The translations under genes were made by a program, and so were the position numbers. Under the pieces are notes generated by a model, which searched no databases, was not told where the DNA came from, and saw only the letters and a program-made list of their open reading frames with translations. DNA of 58,477 nucleotides from an uncultured Bacteroidota bacterium (GTDB taxonomy: Bacteria > Bacteroidota > Bacteroidia > Flavobacteriales_F > PHOS-HE28): positions 1-58,477 of the forward strand of contig CADEDY010000025.1 of NCBI GenBank assembly GCA_902826215.1, given 5' to 3'. Below are positions 1 to 7,507 of the stretch, piece after piece; within the stretch, counting starts at the first letter, position 1, and each line of letters begins with the position of its first letter.

Positions 1-255
1 GCCGATGGTGCGGCCCAAAAGAAAGGGTTCGGAATTCACATCATACGCCGACCAGGCGTCGTACATCGCCGCAGAAACATGGAAGAGGTTCCGTGCGTGG
101 ACCGGAGGCCGCGCAAGGTCCTTGGTGATCGCCGTCAGCATTCGGTCGTTCCATTGGCGTGCAACGCTGGGCGATTGCGCATCAGCCGGGCGACTTACAG
201 CTAGGAACGATCCAGCGATCCAAACAGCGCCAAGGAAGCTTCGTGTGTTTGCCAT
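1..255 (-). CDS. Vanadium-haloperoxidase-like secreted protein, N-terminal part only
   Basis: The reading frame is open from the ATG at 255 to the window edge, giving 85 residues without a stop. It starts with a signal peptide (about residues 1-27, ending PADAQ). The mature start carries SVARQWNDRML, then ARPPVHARNLFHVSAAMYD AW, a block I recognise from large secreted Bacteroidota proteins annotated as DUF6851 or vanadium-dependent haloperoxidase-like, often with a T9SS tail. The catalytic C-terminal part lies outside the window, so enzymatic activity cannot be judged. It would act in the periplasm or at the cell surface. The family call rests on this N-terminal block alone. Confidence 0.65.
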   Translation of the reverse strand, partial: MANTRSFLGAVWIAGSFLAVSRPADAQSPSVARQWNDRMLTAITKDLARPPVHARNLFHVSAAMYDAWSAYDVNSEPFLLGRTIG

Positions 256-316
256 TCCGTGGGTTGAAAGTACCACGTATTGACCACTTTATACAAGGTC
301 AGGAGGCCAGAAATGG

Positions 317-811
317 TCAGAGCACCCGCTGAAGGACATGGTCATCCATCGCGAAACCCTGACCGATATCGATGACCTCGTCCCGGACGACCGTGAAACC
401 ATGATGGAGGTAGAAGTCCTTGGCTTTGTTGTGTTTGTTCACATTCAACTCCAGGACGGTATCACCAGCACTGCGTGCGGCGTTGATGGAAAAGGCGAGT
501 AGGGCCTTGCCCGTACCCGTTCCCTGGGTGATCGGTGTGACATACAATTTGTGCAAGCGCGCAATGTTCCGACCCTTGTGTCCTGTCTCGAAACTCACGA
601 ACCCGGTGATCAATTTGTCCTTTTCTGCGACCAAGAACCGATGACCGGATCGTGTCATTTGCTTCTTCAGCGCATGCTCTGCATACATCAGCTCCAACAT
701 GTAGGACATTTGGGCAGGGGAGAGGATGGATGCATAGGCAACTGGCCATGTTGCCAATGCCACTGCACGGATGGCCGCAATGTCCTTTTCGCTGGCGAGC
801 CGGATGGTCAT
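317..811 (-). CDS. GNAT-family N-acetyltransferase
   Basis: A 164-residue protein starting MTIRLASEKDIAAIRAVA, the usual first strand and helix of the GNAT fold. The acetyl-CoA loop region is seen as LHKLYVTPITQGTGTGKALL (about residues 92-111; consensus Q/RxxGxG/A), followed by LELNVNKHNKAKDFYLHHGF, the typical end of the fold (NxxAxxFYxxxGF). GNAT enzymes transfer acetyl from acetyl-CoA to an amine; the substrate here is unknown. An upstream extension of the frame to 955 would overlap the next gene, so I chose the ATG at 811. It lies 67 bases downstream of the hydroxyacyl-CoA dehydrogenase and may be cotranscribed. Confidence 0.85.
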   Translation of the reverse strand: MTIRLASEKDIAAIRAVALATWPVAYASILSPAQMSYMLELMYAEHALKKQMTRSGHRFLVAEKDKLITGFVSFETGHKGRNIARLHKLYVTPITQGTGTGKALLAFSINAARSAGDTVLELNVNKHNKAKDFYLHHGFTVVRDEVIDIGQGFAMDDHVLQRVL

Positions 812-878
812 GCTTGGCACGGGTGGGTTCTTCGGTGCTCTCACAGCGTGCAGCCGGACGATCCACCCAAGGAGCCGG

Positions 879-1763
879 TCATTTGAACGAGGAAGAGACC
901 ACGAGGTCCTTGCTTCCCGCAGTGTATTGATAGAAGCCCTCGCCGCTCTTTGCACCCAGTTTGCCGGCCGCTACCATTTGAACCAGCAATGGGCAGGGAG
1001 CATACTTCGGGTTGCCGAATCCGTCGTGCAGTACGCGCAGGATCGACAGGCACGTATCCAGACCGATGAAATCGGCCAATTGCAAGGGTCCCATTGGATG
1101 TGCCATGCCCAGTTTCATGATGGAGTCGATCTCGGCGACACCGCCAACGCCTTGGAAAAGGGTCTCGATGGCCTCATTGATCATGGGCATCAGGATCCGG
1201 TTGGCCACGAAGCCGGCGTAATCGTTCACCGTGACCGGTACTTTTCCGATCGCCGTACTGAGGTCGACCACGGTCTTGGTAACGGCGTCGCTCGTGCTGT
1301 AGCCGCGGATGATCTCCACCAACTTCATCACTGGCACCGGATTCATGAAGTGCATACCGATCACACCAGCAGGTCGGCCGGTTACAGCTGCGATGCGGGT
1401 TATGCTGATGCTGCTCGTATTGGTTGCCAGGATGCATCCGGCCGGGGCATGGGCATCCAGGTCGCGGAAGATCCTCAGCTTCAGATCCACGTTCTCGGTC
1501 GCTGCCTCCACCACGAGTTCAGCATTCTTCACACCGAGCGCAAGATCCGTCTGTGTGCCAATGGACTTCAGGGTCGCAGCCTTTTGTTCTTCGGTCAACG
1601 TGCCTTTGGCCACTTGTCGATCCAGATTCTTGCCGATCGTAGCCAAGGCCTTGTCCAGGCTTACTTGCGCAATATCGATCAACGTAACGTTATGGCCGCT
1701 CTGCGCGAATACATGGGCGATGCCGTTGCCCATCTGGCCGGCCCCGATCACTGAAATGTTCAT
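879..1763 (-). CDS. hbd: 3-hydroxybutyryl-CoA dehydrogenase
   Basis: A 294-residue protein of the normal length for the family. It begins MNISVIGAGQMGNGIAHVFA, an NAD-binding Rossmann motif (GxGxxG). The central part has ATNTSSISIT and GMHFMNPVPVMKLVEII, where the His of HFMNP is the family's catalytic base. The C-terminal domain has GFVANRILMPMINEA and MAHPMGPLQLADFIGLD. It oxidises (S)-3-hydroxybutyryl-CoA to acetoacetyl-CoA in fatty acid or aromatic catabolism, in the cytosol. In-frame ATG codons at 1763 and 1772 are both possible; 1763 matches the family N-terminus best. Confidence 0.92.
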   Translation of the reverse strand: MNISVIGAGQMGNGIAHVFAQSGHNVTLIDIAQVSLDKALATIGKNLDRQVAKGTLTEEQKAATLKSIGTQTDLALGVKNAELVVEAATENVDLKLRIFRDLDAHAPAGCILATNTSSISITRIAAVTGRPAGVIGMHFMNPVPVMKLVEIIRGYSTSDAVTKTVVDLSTAIGKVPVTVNDYAGFVANRILMPMINEAIETLFQGVGGVAEIDSIMKLGMAHPMGPLQLADFIGLDTCLSILRVLHDGFGNPKYAPCPLLVQMVAAGKLGAKSGEGFYQYTAGSKDLVVSSSFK

Positions 1764-1811
1764 TGGTCGCATGGTTTGAAGCGGCAATGTAGGTTTGGAA
1801 GATCTTCGAGC

Positions 1812-3230
1812 CTACTTACCGTCCCCCTTCAGAATGATGAGCACCGTGTAGGCCAGGATCTTGAGATCAACCGCAAGGCTCATGTTCTCGATGTACAGGA
1901 TGTCGTACTTCAAACGGCGCACCATCTGCTCGACATTCTCGGCGTATCCGAATTTCACCTGCCCCCAGCTCGTTATGCCCGGGCGCACCTTGTGCAAATG
2001 GCGATAGTGCGGAGCTACTTCGGTGATCGCATCAATGAAGTGTTGCCGCTCAGGACGCGGACCAACCAAGCTCATGTCACCTTTCAGTACGTTCCAGAAC
2101 TGCGGCAGTTCGTCCATACGGGTGCGGCGCATCCACCTGCCGAATCGCGTAATGCGCGGGTCGGTGGTGCTGCTCAGCTGTGGTCCTTCACGCTCAGCAT
2201 CTACGCACATGCTCCTGAATTTCACGATCCAGAAAGGACGGCCATGCTTCCCTATCCGCTGTTGGCGGAAGAACACAGGACCTGGTGAGGAGAACTTGAC
2301 TCCGATGGCCAGTATTAGATAGACCGGAAGTAGGATGATCAGTGCCAATGAACTGGCTAGAACATCGATCACACGCTTCAGGGAGAACTGCCATGCCGGC
2401 ATGATCTGTGGGTTCACTTCGATGAGCGGTGCACCGAAGATGCTGGTCATTTTCACCGAACCCGAAAGGATATCGTACATGTCGGGAATGATCTTGATCC
2501 GCACCGACGTGCCCTCCAACTCGTTCATGATCCGGCTGATGTGCTCGTGCTCGCCCGAATCCACGGCGATGATCACCTCTTCCACGGCGTGCTGGCCGAT
2601 CACCGATCTCAGTTCATTCCACTTGCCCAAACGCGGAACCCCCTCAGCAGAAAGCAATTGGTCGCCGCCGTTCACGTTCAGGAATCCCACGAAGCGGTTC
2701 CCGGGTGATTTCTTCATGGAATCGATCTCCGCCATGATCGCCAAGGCTCTTTCATTTCCACCGACCAGCACGGTATTGAACCCGATGCGTCGGTCGTGGA
2801 CCTTTCGCACGGTAGCACTGGTGAGCAGGTAGCGCAGGGTGAAACTGATACTGAAGTGCAGGGCGAACAGAGCCAAGAAGGAGCGGTAGTAATAGGTGTA
2901 GTTGGCCACCTCATCGTCCAGAAGAAGTAGGAAGAAGATGACCACCACCCCGATCGCACTGATCAACAAGGTCTGCCCCAATTCGAGTATCCTGTAGCGG
3001 CGGAAGATGTCCCGATACCCGCCCATCATCGTGTATAGCCCGAACCAGAAGAGCGGTATAAGAACCAGGCCCTTGTAATAGTTGAAATCGAACTCCACGG
3101 GTACGGCATAATGGAACTTTATCGGTTCCAACACCACTTTACGGTACAAGTAGAAAAGCGTCCAGGCCAATGCACTGCCGAAAAGGTCAGCAACAACATA
3201 CTTGGCTACCTGGGTGCGCTTTCCCGTCAT
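1812..3230 (-). CDS. Polyprenyl glycosylphosphotransferase (exopolysaccharide initiating sugar transferase)
   Basis: A 472-residue membrane protein. Several transmembrane helices occupy the first 130 residues, a nucleotide-binding CoA_binding_3-like segment follows (FNTVLVGGNERALAIMAEID), and the C-terminal bacterial sugar transferase domain begins near residue 270. That domain shows FSLKRVIDVLASSLAL, SPGPVFFRQQRIGKHG, IVKFRSM, RMDELPQFWNVLKGDMSLVG PRP and VRPGITSWGQV, all conserved. The family moves a sugar-1-phosphate from a nucleotide sugar onto undecaprenyl phosphate as the first step of exopolysaccharide or O-antigen synthesis (WcaJ/WbaP type). The start codon overlaps the stop of the upstream lipoprotein gene by four bases, so the two are translationally coupled. 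Confidence 0.92.
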   Translation of the reverse strand: MTGKRTQVAKYVVADLFGSALAWTLFYLYRKVVLEPIKFHYAVPVEFDFNYYKGLVLIPLFWFGLYTMMGGYRDIFRRYRILELGQTLLISAIGVVVIFFLLLLDDEVANYTYYYRSFLALFALHFSISFTLRYLLTSATVRKVHDRRIGFNTVLVGGNERALAIMAEIDSMKKSPGNRFVGFLNVNGGDQLLSAEGVPRLGKWNELRSVIGQHAVEEVIIAVDSGEHEHISRIMNELEGTSVRIKIIPDMYDILSGSVKMTSIFGAPLIEVNPQIMPAWQFSLKRVIDVLASSLALIILLPVYLILAIGVKFSSPGPVFFRQQRIGKHGRPFWIVKFRSMCVDAEREGPQLSSTTDPRITRFGRWMRRTRMDELPQFWNVLKGDMSLVGPRPERQHFIDAITEVAPHYRHLHKVRPGITSWGQVKFGYAENVEQMVRRLKYDILYIENMSLAVDLKILAYTVLIILKGDGK

Positions 3231-4090
3231 GGTGCGCTGCGGATCAGTTTCAGGTTGTCCAAATACACATGCGCGGTTCCTTGGCTACTTGGCAAGAAGG
3301 ACCCTAAATAGATGTCGCGTTGGCTGATCCCCGATACATTGAACAAGGTCGAGACATCGATGTACACCTTGTTCCATCGGATACCGCCCTCATCCGTCGT
3401 GGGGACGAGGATCACCCAAGGCTCGTACTGCGTATTCCCGTTCTGTACATAGGTGAGCCCTATCGTAAGGTTCACATCGGTGCTGTAATCCAATTCGATG
3501 TATGCAGGGCCATTCGCCGCAGCAAAATCCTCGGTCGTGAAAGCGGTGAAATTCGGGCGAGCCGTTTCAAGAACGAACCCACCACAGGAAGTGCCGTCAC
3601 GCAGAACAGTCGGATGGTCAGCGGCCGTGTAGACCAGCATGGTCGTATCACTTCCGTCCGAAACGGTAAGAAGGTTCCCGGCATCGTTGAAACGTTCGTA
3701 CCAGAAACCAGCGCCTGCGGTGTAGGCTACCGTAGGAGCCAGATTCACCGTGGCCTCCGGAACAAGTTCTACGGATGCATTGTATGCCGTATAGTAAGGA
3801 TACCGCAGTCTGTCGTCGAAGGCTCCGTTGCGCTTCACCGCTGGGGTGACCGTGATCCGAGCGTTTCCGGCACCGAGAACCGGCACGCTGGCGGGTAACT
3901 CCCATACTCCGACAGAACGGTCGTTCACCGAAACCCAGACATCCGTGATCTTGCTGGTACTGCCCCCTTCTGCATCCGACGCATTCAGCGCCACGGAGGG
4001 AATATCCACGTAAGTGGGTACCTGATCGCCCTTCCTACACCCGACCAGGAGAAGCGTTGTACACACCATAAGGCCGAGGGTTCGGGTCAT
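3227..4090 (-). CDS. Hypothetical lipoprotein
   Basis: A 287-residue protein with a lipoprotein signal peptide: MTRTLGLMVCTTLLLVGC, where Cys18 is the likely lipidated residue, followed by the charged RKGDQVP. The rest is predicted mostly beta structure, with segments such as VWVSVNDRSVGVWELPASVP and TAGAGFWYERFNDAGN that recur in uncharacterised Bacteroidota lipoproteins. No catalytic motif is visible. The stop overlaps the start of the sugar transferase gene (ATGA), so it is probably made together with that enzyme and could be an envelope accessory factor; that role is inference only. Confidence 0.8.
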   Translation of the reverse strand: MTRTLGLMVCTTLLLVGCRKGDQVPTYVDIPSVALNASDAEGGSTSKITDVWVSVNDRSVGVWELPASVPVLGAGNARITVTPAVKRNGAFDDRLRYPYYTAYNASVELVPEATVNLAPTVAYTAGAGFWYERFNDAGNLLTVSDGSDTTMLVYTAADHPTVLRDGTSCGGFVLETARPNFTAFTTEDFAAANGPAYIELDYSTDVNLTIGLTYVQNGNTQYEPWVILVPTTDEGGIRWNKVYIDVSTLFNVSGISQRDIYLGSFLPSSQGTAHVYLDNLKLIRSAP

Positions 4091-4136
4091 CGTATGTCCT
4101 TGGCAACGTAGCAGAACGAGCGATCAGTATATCGGA

Positions 4137-5123
4137 TCATGCTTTTTGCACACTCATGCCAGCGAGCACAGCGTGGGCGGTCCGTAAAGCAGCAGCCCCA
4201 TCCGCGATGCTCACCACGGGTGTCGTGCCATTCCGAATGCTATAGGCAAAGGACCGCAGTTCCTCACGGATCGCATTGGTCTTGGCAACCTCGGGTTTCT
4301 CAAAGCTGATCTCGCGCAGGCCCTTGGCATTCCCAAGGTCGATCGTCACGGCGAAAGGATCGGGCTCGCCATCAACGCCGCGCATCCGCACGATCTCGGT
4401 GTTCTTGTCCAACATGTCCACTGCGATGTACGCGTCCTTTTGGAAGAAACGGCTCTTCCGCATGTTCTTCATACTGATGCGGCTTGCGGTCAGGTTGGCC
4501 ACACAGCCGTTCTCGAAGGCGATCCGGGCATTGGCGATGTCGGGCGTATCGCTTACCACGGCAACGCCACTCGCACGAATGTCAACGACCGGACTTTTCA
4601 CCACATGCAGCACGATATCGATATCGTGGATCATCAGGTCCAAAACAACGCTCACATCCGTCCCACGCGGGTTGAATTGCGCCAAACGGTGCGTTTCGAT
4701 GAACATTGGATCGGCAAAGAACGGTAGGGCGGCCTGGAATGCTGGATTGAATCGCTCAACGTGGCCCACTTGCACGGATCGCCGAACGCTCTTGGCCAGA
4801 GCGAGAAGCTCTTCGGCCTCTTGCACCGCATTGACCAATGGCTTTTCGATGAAGACATGCTTTCCTGCCCGAAGAGCCATGGAAGCAAGTTCGAAGTGCG
4901 TGATCGTGGGGGTGACCACGTCGATCGCATCCACCACGTTCAATAGACCCTGTACCTCTGGGAATGCAGGTACCCCGAACTCGGCAGTGATCGCTGCGCA
5001 CTTCTCCGGATGCGGATCATGGAAACCGACGACATCCCAGACATCCAATTCCTTCAACTGCTGGATATGGATGCGGCCAAGATGCCCGGCCCCAAGTACA
5101 CCTACCTTGATCCGTTCGCTCAT
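4137..5123 (-). CDS. Gfo/Idh/MocA family oxidoreductase
   Basis: A 328-residue dehydrogenase. The N-terminus MSERIKVGVLGAGHLGRIHI contains the Rossmann GxGxxG. The cofactor-site motif EKP is present in KHVFIEKPLVNA, and the C-terminal alpha/beta domain has GHVERFNPAF and DLMIHDIDIVLH, where the HD pair of the second motif is typical of active members. These enzymes oxidise or reduce sugars and related compounds with NAD(P); the substrate is not evident. An ATG at 5123 was chosen because upstream residues do not match the family. It is divergent from pcm and has its own TACTTTTG promoter box. Confidence 0.9.
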   Translation of the reverse strand: MSERIKVGVLGAGHLGRIHIQQLKELDVWDVVGFHDPHPEKCAAITAEFGVPAFPEVQGLLNVVDAIDVVTPTITHFELASMALRAGKHVFIEKPLVNAVQEAEELLALAKSVRRSVQVGHVERFNPAFQAALPFFADPMFIETHRLAQFNPRGTDVSVVLDLMIHDIDIVLHVVKSPVVDIRASGVAVVSDTPDIANARIAFENGCVANLTASRISMKNMRKSRFFQKDAYIAVDMLDKNTEIVRMRGVDGEPDPFAVTIDLGNAKGLREISFEKPEVAKTNAIREELRSFAYSIRNGTTPVVSIADGAAALRTAHAVLAGMSVQKA

Positions 5124-5168
5124 GTGTTCTGGTCGGGCCTTTGGATTATCGAAGCCTTGAAAGGGCCG

Positions 5169-5176
5169 CAAAAGTA
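5169..5176 (-). promoter_or_regulatory. Candidate -7 promoter box for the Gfo/Idh/MocA gene
   Basis: On the minus strand the bases read TACTTTTG, an exact match to the Bacteroidota -7 consensus TAnnTTTG, 45 bases before the ATG at 5123. No clear TTG -33 box is seen at the expected distance. Confidence 0.45.
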
Positions 5177-5205
5177 GGGTTTCGATCCAGCGCGCCTGCC
5201 ATCGT

Positions 5206-5213
5206 TAACTTCG
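5206..5213 (+). promoter_or_regulatory. Candidate -7 promoter box for pcm
   Basis: TAACTTCG, one mismatch from TAnnTTTG, lies 13 bases before the pcm ATG. The same TAACTTCG box precedes the DUF4476 gene at 55889. Confidence 0.4.
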
Positions 5214-5226
5214 CCGCTAGAACGGC

Positions 5227-5877
5227 ATGATGAAGGATGATTACAGGCTCCAAGGCCTCCGTCGACGCCTTGTGGAGTTGTTGAGAACCAAAGGGATCGT
5301 CGACGATGCCGTGCTAAGCGCGATAGGCCGGATACCCCGGCACGGGTTCATCGACGATACGGCTTTTCTGGAGATGGCATACCAGGACATTGCATTTCCG
5401 ATACCCTGTGGCCAGACGATCAGTCAACCCTACACGGTCGCTTTCCAAAGTGAATTGCTCGGGGTCAAACAAGGGATTAAGGTCTTGGAGATCGGTACCG
5501 GAAGTGGTTATCAAACGGCCGTATTGTGCGAACTCGGCTGCAAGGTGTTCTCGATAGAACGCCACAGGCCACTGTATCTTTTGACCAAGGAGCGCTTGGG
5601 TCGCATTGGCTACCGGTGCAACCTGTACTTCGGTGACGGGTTCAAGGGGCTACCCAAAGAAGGACCCTTTGATCGGATCCTGGTCACTTGTGGAGCGCCC
5701 TGGGTGCCGGATGACCTGCTTGGCCAATTGAAGGTGGGTGGTTCCTTGGTGATCCCGGTGGGAGAAGGGGAGGAACAACGGATGCTCAGGATCCAACGCA
5801 ATGCGGACGGCACCTTTGAAAGAGAGGATAAGGGGATATTCCGGTTCGTGCCGATGTTGCAGGATAAGGCCAAGTGA
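5227..5877 (+). CDS. pcm: Protein-L-isoaspartate O-methyltransferase
   Basis: A 216-residue protein, the usual length. It shows the family N-terminus with RIPRHGFIDD, then IPCGQTISQPYTVA (the conserved GxTISxP substrate/cofactor motif), and the SAM-binding motif I VLEIGTGSGYQTAVL near residues 86-100. It methylates L-isoaspartyl residues in damaged proteins using S-adenosylmethionine, starting their repair, in the cytosol or periplasm. It stands alone between a divergent oxidoreductase gene and an outer-membrane protein gene. ATG-ATG at 5227/5230 leaves a one-codon start ambiguity. Confidence 0.94.
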   Translation: MMKDDYRLQGLRRRLVELLRTKGIVDDAVLSAIGRIPRHGFIDDTAFLEMAYQDIAFPIPCGQTISQPYTVAFQSELLGVKQGIKVLEIGTGSGYQTAVLCELGCKVFSIERHRPLYLLTKERLGRIGYRCNLYFGDGFKGLPKEGPFDRILVTCGAPWVPDDLLGQLKVGGSLVIPVGEGEEQRMLRIQRNADGTFEREDKGIFRFVPMLQDKAK

Positions 5878-5880
5878 TAC

Positions 5881-5910
5881 TTGCGGATCCGAAAAAAGCC
5901 TGCATCTTTG
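5881..5910 (+). promoter_or_regulatory. Candidate promoter upstream of the outer-membrane barrel gene
   Basis: TTG at 5881-5883 and CATCTTTG at 5903-5910 are separated by 19 bases, which fits the Bacteroidota layout (TTG, 19-23 bases, TAnnTTTG) with one mismatch. A second box, TAAACTTG at 6012-6019, also one mismatch off, lies nearer the ATG at 6096 and may be the main start site, giving a leader of about 70 bases. Confidence 0.4.
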
Positions 5911-6095
5911 CGCCCACGAAAGCACAGATCGGCACGATGATCGCCTATATCGGATCGGCAAGAAATCGTCGAAATGAACAAAAGGCTGTGTACAGAGTGT
6001 GAAAAAGTTCATAAACTTGCGCCGCAATTAGCAGCGATCTTCGCCCTGCACTTGAAAACCAACAACGAACCAAACAAGCACCTAATCAATTAACC

Positions 6096-6941
6096 ATGAA
6101 GAAGCATGTACTGTTCTCGGCAGCCATGGTAGCTGCTATGACGGCCTCCGCACAAACGGGGGAGATCACCAGCAACCGCGGAGAAAATTGGCTCAGCCAG
6201 AGCGGAGACTGGGGATTGACTTTCGAAGCAACCCCATTGCTGAACTACGCTGGTAACCTGTTCAACGGCAACCAGAACAACAACGCTCCGACGTTGCAGA
6301 ATTTCTTCTCGAGCAACAGCAGCAACGGTAGCGGTGTTGTGATCGGTGGAAAGAAGCTCATCGACGCGAACACGGCCTACCGTGGTAAGTTGCGTATCGG
6401 GTTCGGTTCTAACAAGAGCACGGAGTTCGTTGACGATGTGACTTCCACGACCAACCCACCTGCGATCGTGGAGGACGTGACCAAAACGAACTACTTGGCT
6501 GTTGACCTCGGAGCTGGTCTCGAGAAGCGTGTGGGTTCTACCCGCGTAGTAGGTATCTACGGTGCTGAAGCCCACGTTGGTTTCGGTAGCGGAAAGAATA
6601 CCTTCGAATACGGTAATAACCTGAGCGCTACGAACAGCGGAACTCGTACGACCGAGTCGAAGCAAGGTGGTACGTTCCAGTTCGGTATCAACGCGTTTGG
6701 AGGTGTGGAGTGGTTCTGCGCTCCAAAGATCTCTTTGAGCGGCGAGTACGCATGGGGCCTCAACATGACCTCCAACGGTGCTGGCGAATCCACCACAGAG
6801 CGTTTTGATGCAGCTACCAACGCGATCGTTTCTACGACGGTTGAGGGTTCACCGAACGACGACCAAACCGACAAGAGCAGTTCTTTCGGCATCGACACCG
6901 CAGTTCGCGGTACGATCGGTATCAACTTCTACTTCCAGTAG
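6096..6941 (+). CDS. Outer-membrane beta-barrel protein, hypothetical
   Basis: A 281-residue protein with a clear signal peptide (MKKHVLFSAAMVAAMTASAQ). The mature chain is rich in Gly, Asn, Ser and Thr and alternates hydrophobic and polar residues, with a C-terminus of TIGINFYFQ, like the last strand of outer-membrane barrels. Segments such as TYRGKLRIGFGSNKSTE and YGAEAHVGFGSGKNT look like successive strands with polar loops. I recognise no specific family function; an abundant porin-like or structural protein is plausible. It is followed at once by a strong terminator, so it is likely monocistronic. Confidence 0.8.
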   Translation: MKKHVLFSAAMVAAMTASAQTGEITSNRGENWLSQSGDWGLTFEATPLLNYAGNLFNGNQNNNAPTLQNFFSSNSSNGSGVVIGGKKLIDANTAYRGKLRIGFGSNKSTEFVDDVTSTTNPPAIVEDVTKTNYLAVDLGAGLEKRVGSTRVVGIYGAEAHVGFGSGKNTFEYGNNLSATNSGTRTTESKQGGTFQFGINAFGGVEWFCAPKISLSGEYAWGLNMTSNGAGESTTERFDAATNAIVSTTVEGSPNDDQTDKSSSFGIDTAVRGTIGINFYFQ

Positions 6942-6960
6942 TCGTTGACCAAGTGTATTG

Positions 6961-6990
6961 AAAGGGGCTGCCCGTCGGGCAGCCCCTTTT
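6961..6990 (+). terminator. Intrinsic terminator after the beta-barrel gene
   Basis: A perfect 13-base stem, AAAGGGGCTGCCC at 6961-6973 pairing with 6977-6989, closes a three-base GTC loop and is followed by T-rich sequence (TTTTTCTTT). It starts 20 bases after the stop codon. Confidence 0.92.
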
Positions 6991-7455
6991 TCTTTATCCA
7001 TAAAGGAAGTCCGAAGTCCTTCCTAGCAACTTGCCATCGTCTGGAAAGGCTACTCCAAAGGTATCTCGCATGGCAACCGTGCGGGAACTGGTCCGTTCCA
7101 CGTCATTGCCTGACCATTTCGCCAGTATTGGAATTCACACGCACTGGGCCAGAATAGGAGTATCCGTTAGGATGTCCTCTAGAAGTGGCCTTCTTCGATC
7201 GGAGTGAGGTCGATCTGTATCGGCGTTCGTTCGATCAACGTTCTCGATGTGCAATGGGGAGGTGCACGCTCCGCTATGGACAAACTTCGCCTCAACCTGA
7301 CGCCGCGGGAGGAATCAGGCTGTGAGCATCGGTTCAACCTGCATTCCTTCAACCTCTTTGCCCATCCATTGAACTGGGTTCGACGTTGTGCCTTTGCTTG
7401 GATCCATGTAGGTCAAGTTTCTGATATTCAATAGCATGGTCGTAATCGAACGTAA
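6991..7455. other. Intergenic stretch without recognisable genes
   Basis: About 465 bases between two terminators. Short open frames at 6945-7157 and 7204-7434 on plus have no recognisable sequence, no promoter and ordinary composition, and I do not call them. I see no tRNA cloverleaf, repeat array or riboswitch. Its length is unusual for this dense window, so a small RNA cannot be excluded. Confidence 0.5.
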
Positions 7456-7486
7456 AAAAGGCCACCTCGTTCGAGGTGGCCTTTTC
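7455..7486 (-). terminator. Intrinsic terminator after the OmpA-family gene
   Basis: AAAAGGCCACCTC at 7456-7468 pairs with GAGGTGGCCTTTT at 7473-7485 around a GTTC loop. On the minus strand it is followed by a run of six T, placing it 22 bases after the OmpA gene's stop. It could also work on plus. Confidence 0.9.
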
Positions 7487-7507
7487 AAGCGTAGTTCCGT
7501 TCCTGGG

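Noticed and set aside
771..1754. Long open frame of 327 codons on plus opposite hbd
   Set aside because: It mirrors the codon pattern of the real gene, has no domain and no start signal; hbd on minus is unmistakable.
4276..5160. Open frame of 294 codons on plus opposite the Gfo/Idh/MocA gene
   Set aside because: No domain; the minus-strand enzyme covers the same bases with full motifs.
7370..7400. GGGTTCGACG resembling the T-arm of a tRNA
   Set aside because: No matching acceptor, D or anticodon arms around it.
6945..7434. Two short plus-strand frames in the empty stretch
   Set aside because: No signal peptide, domain, start context or distinctive composition.
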